A DNA stretch of 35,087 nucleotides from Burkholderiales bacterium (GTDB lineage Bacteria; Pseudomonadota; Gammaproteobacteria; Burkholderiales; Burkholderiaceae_C), in the NCBI GenBank assembly GCA_025360385.1, contig JANYCG010000080.1:1-35087 (forward strand), read 5' to 3'. A program made the position numbers and the translations under genes. Below, in pieces: positions 25,835-34,668 of the stretch. How positions within the stretch are numbered: position 1 is the first letter of the stretch; the number at the start of each line of letters is the position of its first letter. The notes beneath the pieces are model-generated. The model made no database searches, was not told the DNA's origin, and was given only the letters and a program-made list of their open reading frames with translations.

Positions 25835-26368
25835 ATGAACGTCGTCGGCTTTGCAGGTTATTCGGGTTCGGGCAAAACGACGCTGGTGGAGCGCTTGATT
25901 CCCCTGCTGCGCGCCCGCGGGCAACGCGTGTCCGTGGTTAAACACGCACACCACAGTTTCGACATCGACCACCCCGGCAAAGACACGGCCCGGCACCGCG
26001 CGGCTGGCGCGTTTGAGGTGGTGGTGGCGTCAAACACGCGCTTGGCCCTGATGCGCGAGTTTGAGCAGCCTGCGACCGTCACAGTGCACCAATTGATCGC
26101 CGAGTTGCATGCAGGCGTGGACTGGGTGCTGGTCGAAGGGTTTAAAGACAGCGACTTGCAAAAGATCGAGGTCTGGCGCGCGTCTGAGGCTAAGCCAGCG
26201 CGCTACCTGTACGATGCCTTCATCGTTGCCATCGCAACCGATTCACCGGTCGACTTGCCCGAGCCCACCCAACGCCCCGTGTTTGACCTGAATGCGCCCG
26301 AGGCCGTGGCCGACTGGCTTGTCGCCAACACCCGTCGTTTTGACTACAAGGCTGAGGTCTACGCATGA
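25835..26368 (+). CDS. mobB: Molybdopterin-guanine dinucleotide biosynthesis adaptor protein MobB
   Basis: MobB is a GTP-binding protein that aids attachment of GMP to molybdopterin, making the bis-MGD form of the cofactor. The 177-residue protein has the P-loop GYSGSGKTTLVERLIPLL (from residue 8), VSVVKHAHHSFDIDHPGKDT, and DWVLVEGFKDSDLQKIEVWR, all family hallmarks. It opens the molybdenum cofactor run; its TGA overlaps the moeA ATG (ATGA), so the genes are coupled. The partner nucleotidyltransferase MobA is not in the window. Confidence 0.95.
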   Translation: MNVVGFAGYSGSGKTTLVERLIPLLRARGQRVSVVKHAHHSFDIDHPGKDTARHRAAGAFEVVVASNTRLALMREFEQPATVTVHQLIAELHAGVDWVLVEGFKDSDLQKIEVWRASEAKPARYLYDAFIVAIATDSPVDLPEPTQRPVFDLNAPEAVADWLVANTRRFDYKAEVYA

Positions 26369-27633
26369 GGCCGACGTTGATGCCGCTGGACGATGCCATA
26401 GCCCAATTGCTGGCCCAATTGCCGGCGCATTCGGCAACCTTGCCCGGCATTGATCATGTGTCCACCTTTGACGCCGATGGCCGCGTGTTGGCGCAAGACC
26501 TCGTCTCGGCCCTGCAAGTGCCCGCGCACGACAACAGTGCCATGGATGGATACGCCCTGTGCTCGGCCGACATCACGCGGGCGGGCACGGTGTTGCCCAT
26601 GACGCAGCGCATCCCCGCAGGCAGCAGCGGCCATGCGCTGGCGGCAGGCAGTGTGGCACGCATCTTCACCGGCGCACCGATTCCCCTGGGTGCAGATGCC
26701 GTGGTGATGCAGGAAGACTGCGAGCCATTGAAAGACAGCGCCGACGATGCAACCGTCAACATCCAGGTCAATGTTGTTCCGCGGCCCGGTCAATGGATTC
26801 GACGTGCCGGAGAAGATGTGCGCCGGGGCACTGTGGTGCTTCAAAAAGGAGAGCGCCTAACGCCCGCTGCACTGGGACTTGCGGCCAGCATTGGCATGAG
26901 CAAGCTGCCTGTGACCGCAAAACCAAGAGTGGCGCTGTTCTCGACGGGCGACGAGCTGGTCATGCCCGGCGACGTGGCACCCGCCGACATGAAACCCGGC
27001 GCCATCTACAACTCCAATCGTTTCTTCTTGCGCGCGCTGCTGCTGCGCCTGGGCTGCGAGGTGACGGACTTTGGCATCGTGCCCGACCGCCTCGACGCAA
27101 CCCTCGACGCATTGAAGAAGGCGTCCCAACAGCATGAGCTGATTCTCACCAGCGGCGGCGTGTCGGTTGGTGAGGAAGACCACATCAAGCCCGCCGTGCA
27201 GACCTTGGGCGAGCTGAACCTGTGGCAGATCGCCATCAAGCCCGGCAAACCGTTTGCTTACGGAAAAATCGGCAGGGGTGATGGCCTGGGCAGTACGCAT
27301 TTCATGGGCTTGCCTGGCAATCCGGTATCGAGCTTCATCACCTTCCTGGCGCTGGTGCGTCCGTTTTTGTTGCGTATGCAGGGTGTGGCCGACGTTGCTA
27401 CTAAATCAATAGCTCTGCCCGCCCATTTCACCTGGGCCAAGGCTGATAAGCGCCGGGAGTTCCTGCGCGTTCGTCGCAATGCTGCGGGTGGGCTGGATCT
27501 GTTTCCCAATCAAAGCTCCGGTGTGCTGACCTCTGCGGTATGGGGCGACGGCGTGGTGGACAACCCGCCCGGCCAGACGATTGCACACGGTGATGGTGTG
27601 CAGTTCATTTCTTTTGCGGACCTGCTGTCATGA
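26365..27633 (+). CDS. moeA: Molybdopterin molybdenumtransferase MoeA
   Basis: MoeA inserts molybdate into adenylylated molybdopterin. The 422-residue protein has PAHDNSAMDGYALCSADI (about 52-69), IPAGSSGHALAAGSVARIFT and TGAPIPLGADAVVMQED, VRRGTVVLQKGERLTPAALG, the MoCF-like core (RVALFSTGDELVMPG; LILTSGGVSVGEEDHIKPAV) and MGLPGNPVSSFITF. The C-terminal beta domain follows. Just before it, residues about 344-351 (VATKSIAL) come from an AT-rich repeat in the GC-rich gene. It overlaps mobB upstream and moaD downstream by four bases each. Confidence 0.96.
   Translation: MRPTLMPLDDAIAQLLAQLPAHSATLPGIDHVSTFDADGRVLAQDLVSALQVPAHDNSAMDGYALCSADITRAGTVLPMTQRIPAGSSGHALAAGSVARIFTGAPIPLGADAVVMQEDCEPLKDSADDATVNIQVNVVPRPGQWIRRAGEDVRRGTVVLQKGERLTPAALGLAASIGMSKLPVTAKPRVALFSTGDELVMPGDVAPADMKPGAIYNSNRFFLRALLLRLGCEVTDFGIVPDRLDATLDALKKASQQHELILTSGGVSVGEEDHIKPAVQTLGELNLWQIAIKPGKPFAYGKIGRGDGLGSTHFMGLPGNPVSSFITFLALVRPFLLRMQGVADVATKSIALPAHFTWAKADKRREFLRVRRNAAGGLDLFPNQSSGVLTSAVWGDGVVDNPPGQTIAHGDGVQFISFADLLS
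27394..27415. repeat. AT-rich dispersed repeat inside moeA (family GCTACTAA)
   Basis: GTTGCTACTAAATCAATAGC reads in frame as part of moeA, in a linker before the C-terminal domain. It is the counterpart of 22789-22810 in opposite orientation, with 18 of 22 positions shared by eye. Being surrounded by GC-rich codons, it stands out as an insertion. Confidence 0.55.
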
Positions 27634-27881
27634 GGATCACCGTCAAATATTTTGCGTCAATCCGTGAGGCCATCGGGCAGGGCAGCGAGCAGGTGGACAC
27701 GTCGTCGCCCAATCTGGCAGCCCTGCGGGATGAACTGATTGCGCGGGGCGGTCCCCATGCCCTGGCGCTGGCACGTGGCAAGACCCTGCGCGTGGCGCAA
27801 AACCAGGTGATGGCCAAGGAGGCGGCAAGCCTGCATCAGGGTGACGAAATCGCGTTTTTCCCGCCGGTGACGGGGGGGTAA
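27630..27881 (+). CDS. moaD: Molybdopterin synthase sulfur carrier subunit MoaD
   Basis: MoaD is a ubiquitin-fold sulfur carrier whose C-terminal glycine thiocarboxylate donates sulfur to precursor Z within molybdopterin synthase. The 83-residue protein begins MRITVKYFASIREAIGQGSE and ends GDEIAFFPPVTGG with the essential Gly-Gly terminus. Its ATG overlaps the moeA TGA (ATGA). The partner moaE is about 300 bp downstream, separated by an amidase gene fragment. Confidence 0.95.
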   Translation: MRITVKYFASIREAIGQGSEQVDTSSPNLAALRDELIARGGPHALALARGKTLRVAQNQVMAKEAASLHQGDEIAFFPPVTGG

Positions 27882-27883
27882 GC

Positions 27884-28096
27884 GTCGTTGTCGTCGCTGC
27901 CTTTGCCGACACCTACCGTCACGCGCCCGAGACCCTGCGACCGAAGGTGCGCACCAGCCTGGGAATCGCCGCCGCCATCCCACTGGCCGACCGGGCTTGG
28001 GCGCACCTGGAGCACGCCCGCGTCTCGCGCCGCTTTGCCAAGGCCTTCGAGCAGTACGACCTGATCCTGGCACCGGTGTTGCGCAGGCGGCTCTGA
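27884..28096 (+). pseudogene. Fragment of an amidase-family gene between moaD and moaE
   Basis: One frame (about 70 codons to a TGA at 28096) reads like the C-terminal region of an amidase-signature enzyme: APETLRPKVRTSLGIAAAIP, LADRAWAHLEHARVSRRF and FEQYDLILAPV. In amidases this block follows the catalytic core and precedes the last segment. Here there is no Ser-Ser-Lys catalytic core, no plausible start, and the frame ends right after LAPV. The fragment starts two bases after the moaD stop. It is a remnant left by deletion or recombination inside the operon. Confidence 0.65.
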
Positions 28097-28177
28097 TCCC
28101 TGTCAAACAAAGTGCACCTTTTTCGGATGCATCTTTTGCGGATCATTGCGCTTGCAAGCAATGCCACAATGTCGGCC

Positions 28178-28735
28178 ATGACCACGCCACGCGTCTACAT
28201 CCAATTTGATGACTTCAACCTGACCGATGAAGTGGGCCTGTTGCGTGCGCAGGACGAACGCGTCGGGGCGGTGTGCAGCTTTGTCGGCACGGTGCGGGAT
28301 CGCAATGCAGGCGCAGCCGGCGAAGTCAGCACGCTGGAGCTGGAGCATTACCCTGGCATGACCGAAAAATCCATTGAGGCCATGATCGACGCCGCACACC
28401 AACGCTTTGACATCTTCAACGCCCGCGTCATCCACCGCATTGGTGTCTTGCAGCCGTTGGACCAGATCGTTCTGGTGGCCGTCACGTCCGCGCACCGGGG
28501 CGAGAGCTTCAAGGCCTGCGAATTTTTGATGGATTACCTCAAGACCCAAGCGCCCTTCTGGAAGAAAGAAACCACGCCAGATGGGGCCAAGTGGGTGGAT
28601 GCGCGAGTCAGTGACGACGCCGCGTTGGCCCGCTGGGGCCTGGATGCCGCCAATGGCACAAACCACGGCGGCGTCCATCACAACGATGTCCATCACAGCG
28701 ACGCCGACGCCGCAGCAAAAGCCGCGCCGGGCTAA
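28178..28735 (+). CDS. moaE: Molybdopterin synthase catalytic subunit MoaE
   Basis: MoaE converts precursor Z to molybdopterin using sulfur from MoaD. From the ATG at 28178 the protein has 185 residues; an ATG at 28169 is an alternative. Typical segments are VCSFVGTVRDRNAGAAGEVS, LELEHYPGMTEKSIEAMID, HRIGVLQPLDQIVLVAVTSA and the catalytic lysine region APFWKKETTPDGAKWVDARV. The last 25-30 residues are an unusual histidine-rich tail (NHGGVHHNDVHHSDADAAAK). The stop overlaps the convergent downstream gene by four bases. It closes the molybdenum cofactor run. Confidence 0.95.
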   Translation: MTTPRVYIQFDDFNLTDEVGLLRAQDERVGAVCSFVGTVRDRNAGAAGEVSTLELEHYPGMTEKSIEAMIDAAHQRFDIFNARVIHRIGVLQPLDQIVLVAVTSAHRGESFKACEFLMDYLKTQAPFWKKETTPDGAKWVDARVSDDAALARWGLDAANGTNHGGVHHNDVHHSDADAAAKAAPG

Positions 28736-29307
28736 TTCAGATACTGGGGCCGTGTGTCGCTGGCAGCCGTTGCGGCGGCAGGCTCAAGGTCGATCGGTGC
28801 CACCGTCACCAACGCCCATTGCGACGCGGCATAGGCTTTTTCAAGCAGGTGCAAAAAACCGTGCATCAACTGGCTGTCCAGCTCCAGCTGGATTTCCTGG
28901 CGTTGCTGTTGGGCATCTGTGGGCCCCTTGAACCGGGTGTGCAGACGACCGTTGGCCAGCGGGGTCAGGGCCACTTCGCTCACTAGCAGGGGCGGCTCCG
29001 TCAAAGCTGCGCCGACAACCGGCTCCTTGAACGGCGTCTTGAAGTCGGACTGGCGCAGCACTTCCTCTTTTTTAAACTCACTGAGCACCTGCCGGACAAG
29101 CGGGTCTTTGGCCGTCAACGCATCCGCGTCGGCAACCGCCACCTGGTCGGTCTGCTGGCCAACCATTTTGCGCAGCAGGGGCAACAGGCCCACGGTCAAG
29201 CGCCGAGTGAACCACAGGCGCATTTCAAGCCCGGTGTTGGTGTTGATACGGGCCAACAGGCGATCCTGGTCGCTTTCGTATTTGATGTTCAGCTGGTGAA
29301 TGCGCAT
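28732..29307 (-). CDS. Conserved-looking hypothetical protein
   Basis: A 191-residue soluble protein that I cannot assign to a named family. It begins MRIHQLNIKYESDQDRLLAR and continues INTNTGLEMRLWFTRRLT, a start I associate with uncharacterised Burkholderiales proteins. The middle (EFKKEEVLRQSDFKTPFKEP) is charged and the C-terminal part contains QQQRQEIQLELDSQLMHGFL, a likely amphipathic helix. There is no signal peptide or membrane segment. It lies 9 bp downstream of the MFS gene on the same strand, so co-transcription is likely. Confidence 0.75.
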   Translation of the reverse strand: MRIHQLNIKYESDQDRLLARINTNTGLEMRLWFTRRLTVGLLPLLRKMVGQQTDQVAVADADALTAKDPLVRQVLSEFKKEEVLRQSDFKTPFKEPVVGAALTEPPLLVSEVALTPLANGRLHTRFKGPTDAQQQRQEIQLELDSQLMHGFLHLLEKAYAASQWALVTVAPIDLEPAAATAASDTRPQYLN

Positions 29308-29316
29308 GGGAGAATT

Positions 29317-30486
29317 TTAGGACGACAAAGCGGCTGAATCGGGCGGAACCCTGGCGGCGAAATAAACTACCATGCCCGACAGCAGCGCCAGCCACAAGGC
29401 CATGCCCGGCGCGCCCCAACCTTGCAGGGCCGCCCCGCTCATCAGCGGGCCCGTTGCGCCGCCCAGGGTGTAGCCGGTGATCATTGCCGCTGTGCCAGCC
29501 GCCGTGGCTTGCCCCTTGAACTGGTGCGCCACCCGGATCATGGTCAACGTGTACAGCGCCCCGCCCACGCCGCCCCAGACAAAGGCGCACCCCCACAACA
29601 GCCAGGGTGCAGCCCCACTGAAGGCCAGGCTCACGCTGCTCATCAATAACAAAGTGCCGGCCGCCGCAAATACTCGGGAGGGCAGGGCGCGGTCTGCCAG
29701 CAGCCCGGCCGGCAACTGGAACAGAAAGCTGCCAACGCCCAACACCCCCACAATGCTGACCGCCTGCGGCATTGACAGCCCCAACGCCGCGCCATTGGCT
29801 GCGCTGACGGCGCTCAGGCCACCTTCAAACACACCACCAGCAAAGGCGATCAGGGCCAGGGCCGGTACGGCCTTGAGCGCCCCCCAGGTGGACAGCGCAA
29901 GCTCGTTGGCGTCTGGCCCCAAGCCCTGGGGGTGGCTGCCGGGCGCTGCGGGCATGGCTCCGCGAATGGTCCAGAGCGTTGCCAGACCCAGACCTTGCAC
30001 CAGCGCGGCAACCACCAGCGTTTGAGGCCCGCTCATGTGGAACACGGCGGGCGCAAACGGCCCCAATGCCATCGCCGCCCCCAGCGCGCTTTGGTACAGG
30101 CCAGTGATGCGGCCGCGCTGGCCCGGCGGCGAGTGGCGGGCGATCAGCGCTTCAGTGGCGTTCCAGACGGCGGCCGACCCCGATCCGCCCAGCACCGCAA
30201 ATAGGCACCACACTGCCAGGTTGTCAAAACTTGCAAACGCCGTCGTCGCAACAAAATTCATGGCGGCGCCCGTTCGGCAGGCCTGCAGCTCGCCAAAATG
30301 CGCCAGGATTCTGGGCATGACGGGGATCAATAGGGCGATACAACTGAAACCGATCATGGCAAACGCGCCAATGGCCGCCGTGCCATGCCCACGCTGTTGC
30401 AACATGACGGCCAGCACGGGCGCGTACATCGAAAACGAGGCCACCAGCAGGGCGGTAGCCAGGGCAATGCGGACAACAGGATGGGT
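29317..30486 (-). CDS. Major facilitator superfamily transporter, substrate unknown
   Basis: From a TTG at 30486, preceded by GGAAAGG, the protein has 389 residues, the usual size of a 12-helix MFS carrier. The frame is open to a TTG at 30561, but the extra residues are not membrane-like. Alternating hydrophobic segments cover the length (IALATALLVASFSMYAPVLA, AIGAFAMIGFSCIALLIPVM, GGVGGALYTLTMIRVAHQF). The loop SPPGQRGRITGLYQSALGAA fits the MFS pattern between helices 4 and 5, and the two halves look similar. The substrate cannot be inferred; sugar or drug efflux-type MFS are possible. Confidence 0.85.
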   Translation of the reverse strand, partial: THPVVRIALATALLVASFSMYAPVLAVMLQQRGHGTAAIGAFAMIGFSCIALLIPVMPRILAHFGELQACRTGAAMNFVATTAFASFDNLAVWCLFAVLGGSGSAAVWNATEALIARHSPPGQRGRITGLYQSALGAAMALGPFAPAVFHMSGPQTLVVAALVQGLGLATLWTIRGAMPAAPGSHPQGLGPDANELALSTWGALKAVPALALIAFAGGVFEGGLSAVSAANGAALGLSMPQAVSIVGVLGVGSFLFQLPAGLLADRALPSRVFAAAGTLLLMSSVSLAFSGAAPWLLWGCAFVWGGVGGALYTLTMIRVAHQFKGQATAAGTAAMITGYTLGGATGPLMSGAALQGWGAPGMALWLALLSGMVVYFAARVPPDSAALSS

Positions 30487-30610
30487 CAACGCGGGGCCCT
30501 TTCCAGGCGGATCAAAAATGGGACTTAAAGACAGGGCGGCGCAGACCTTGATCCGGATCAAGCTTTGCCGCGCTTTTGTGCCCTGATGGTACGACTCTCG
30601 CTGCCATGCC

Positions 30611-30638
30611 TTGAATTCGACGCGAACGACTCTAGATA
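30611..30638 (+). promoter_or_regulatory. Candidate promoter immediately upstream of clpB
   Basis: TTGAAT (30611-30616) and TAGATA (30633-30638) are spaced by 16 bp. The transcript would start at about the clpB ATG (30645). No Shine-Dalgarno is present before the ATG. A heat-shock sigma-32 site (CTTGAA with CCCCAT) can be written over the same bases, but its spacing of 25 is too long. Confidence 0.35.
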
Positions 30639-30644
30639 AACCCC

Positions 30645-33231
<2,587 letters not shown>

Positions 33232-33257
<26 letters not shown>

Positions 33258-33603
33258 CGGCGCGTTTAGCGGCGCGTTTAATGGCAGCGCGTTTGGGCTT
33301 TGCGGCCTTGTGGGCATAGGCCTGCGATATCAACGTCCGCACCCGTGCGGGGGGTGCCTTGGCCAGTGACAAGCGCAAACCCAACGCCTTGCTGCCCCAC
33401 ATCAGTTTTTCAACAAATGCGGCATCCACCGCCAGGGCGATTTCGCGCTCGGTTTCAGCCACAAACACGTGGACATGGGTCTGTTCCGGCGGCGCGGTGA
33501 CAAATATCTTGCCACCCACCCGAAACGAGGTATCGTTGAAATGCGGCTCCTCGGTGACGTCAGGCAAGGAGAGGGCGTAACTGCGAACCTGGGCAAATTT
33601 CAT
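33232..33603 (-). CDS. MmcQ/YjbR family protein
   Basis: A 123-residue protein of the MmcQ/YjbR family (CyaY-like fold, possible DNA-binding; role not established). Family features are [20 protein letters not shown] near the start, then [20 protein letters not shown]. The C-terminal 25 residues are strongly basic ([20 protein letters not shown]), like a nucleic-acid-binding tail. Its 3' end overlaps the clpB 3' end. Confidence 0.85.
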
Positions 33604-33647
33604 GGCGGAAACACCATACCTTGCGCATCACACTGTGTGGGATGTGT

Positions 33648-34046
33648 TCAGCCACGCGCTGCGATGTGCCTGCGCAGCCAGGCGGCGAAGGCGTTTTCGC
33701 TGATGTCCCCTGCGGCGACGCCCAACACCGTCAGCGTGGCGTCGGCTTGGGTCGCTGTCAACCGGTGGCCATTGAGGTACAAAAACAGGCCGGTTGCCAG
33801 AAAGGCAGCCCGCTTGTTGCCATCCACAAACGGATGGTTCTTGGCCAGGCCGACACAATAGGCGGCAGCCAGCGCTGAGATGTCGGGCGGATGACTGGCG
33901 TCTGCATAGGCCAGCAGATTTTCAGGCCTCGCCAATGCGGAATCCAGCAGGCCTTCGTCACGGATGCCGCTGCCACCACCGTGCGTTGCAAGGCTTTCGT
34001 CGTGCAGGATGATCAAGGCCCGCTTTGAAATCCAGCGCCAGTTCAT
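33648..34046 (-). CDS. Doc-type (death-on-curing) Fic-domain toxin
   Basis: A 132-residue Fic/Doc protein. The active-site motif HPFVDGNKR is at residues 71-79. The lysine in place of the second glycine of classical Fic (GNGR) is typical of Doc, which phosphorylates elongation factor EF-Tu and stops translation. N-terminal text (LIILHDESLATHGGGSGIRD, LLDSALARPENLLAY) matches the Doc family. Its ATG overlaps the antitoxin TGA (ATGA), giving antitoxin-first coupling. Confidence 0.92.
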   Translation of the reverse strand: MNWRWISKRALIILHDESLATHGGGSGIRDEGLLDSALARPENLLAYADASHPPDISALAAAYCVGLAKNHPFVDGNKRAAFLATGLFLYLNGHRLTATQADATLTVLGVAAGDISENAFAAWLRRHIAARG

Positions 34047-34267
34047 TTGGCCAACTGGTGGAAGGTGTCGCGGTATTCGTTCATGAACGCTTGACCGGCG
34101 CGGATTTCCTCTTCCAGTGCCGGGTCGTAGGGTGTCAGCGCAAAGCCGTCGGGTGTCTCAGTCATGTAAACCGACTCGCCCTTGGACAATTTCAATCGGG
34201 CAATGGCTTCTTTGGGCAAGATCACCCCGACCGAATTGCCGATTTGCGTGAGTTTGAGGGTGTGCAT
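34043..34267 (-). CDS. AbrB/MazE-type antitoxin
   Basis: A 74-residue protein with an N-terminal swapped-hairpin AbrB DNA-binding domain (LKLTQIGNSVGVILPKEAIA, then LKLSKGESVYMTETPDGFAL) and a C-terminal acidic and helical tail (EEEIRAGQAFMNEYRDTFHQ) that probably occupies the Doc active site. The ATG at 34267 has AAGGA nine bases upstream. Longer readings on this strand, back to 34489, have no similarity. It precedes doc with a 4-bp overlap and likely autorepresses the pair. Confidence 0.9.
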   Translation of the reverse strand: MHTLKLTQIGNSVGVILPKEAIARLKLSKGESVYMTETPDGFALTPYDPALEEEIRAGQAFMNEYRDTFHQLAK

Positions 34268-34292
34268 GGCGGGTTCCTTGGGGGGTGGTGAT

Positions 34293-34300
34293 GTTATAAC
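34293..34300. promoter_or_regulatory. Candidate operator of the antitoxin-toxin operon
   Basis: GTTATAAC (34293-34300) is a perfect palindrome 26 bp upstream of the antitoxin ATG, with a partly related GTGTAATAC beside it at 34303-34311. AbrB/MazE antitoxins often repress their own promoters at such AT-rich symmetric sites. Function is inferred from position. Confidence 0.35.
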
Positions 34301-34522
34301 AAGTGTAATACAAAACCTATCCCCCGCCAAGCTGCTCCAGAATCGCCGCTGGTTTGCAAATGCCAAAGGGGCACTGGGCAGCCCACACCAGCAAGTCCTG
34401 GTCGCTAAAAACGGCTTTGGCCCGTACAGAATCGTTGTTGCATTGCAACGGCTAATTTTCTCGTCTCGACCTTTGGGCTTAGACTGCACACCCGCTGAAA
34501 ACCTGCAAGCTTTGAAAACCCC

Positions 34523-34597
34523 ATGACTTTGAATCCAGCCAATCGATTTTGTAAAAACTGCGTCTACGCAATGGACGCGCTTGTATCCGCACGATAG
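34523..34597 (+). CDS. Possible 24-residue peptide with a CKNC motif
   Basis: ATG 34523 to TAG 34597 encodes 24 residues including NRFCKNCVYAMDA. The Cys-x2-Cys pair resembles the first half of a small zinc knuckle. There is no clear Shine-Dalgarno. An intrinsic terminator follows 25 bp after the stop, so the frame and terminator could form a short transcript or a leader for the HIRAN gene. It may equally be a truncated gene or chance. Confidence 0.3.
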   Translation: MTLNPANRFCKNCVYAMDALVSAR

Positions 34598-34621
34598 TTT
34601 TCCCCCAAGCCACCCCGCAGC

Positions 34622-34646
34622 GCCCGGCTTGTCCGGGCTTTTTTTT
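34622..34646 (+). terminator. Strong intrinsic terminator just upstream of the HIRAN gene
   Basis: GCCCGG (34622-34627) pairs with CCGGGC (34633-34638) around a CTTGT loop, followed directly by eight T. It lies only 22 bp before the HIRAN gene ATG, so it either ends an upstream short transcript or attenuates the downstream gene. Confidence 0.85.
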
Positions 34647-34668
34647 GGGCGTTGCGTGGAGAAACATC

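Larger units (their letters stand above)
34268..34668. other. Stretch between the antitoxin gene and the HIRAN gene
   Basis: About 400 bp without a firm gene. It holds the antitoxin operator palindrome, a doubtful minus-strand frame (34317-34448), a 24-codon plus-strand frame (34523-34597) and an intrinsic terminator (34622-34646). No other signal was seen. Confidence 0.5.

Noticed and set aside
34317-34448. Minus-strand frame of 43 residues with protein-like text (DLLVWAAQCPFGICKPAAIL)
   Set aside because: There is no good start codon or ribosome site and no family that I recognise. It may be a remnant, but the evidence is too thin to call a gene.
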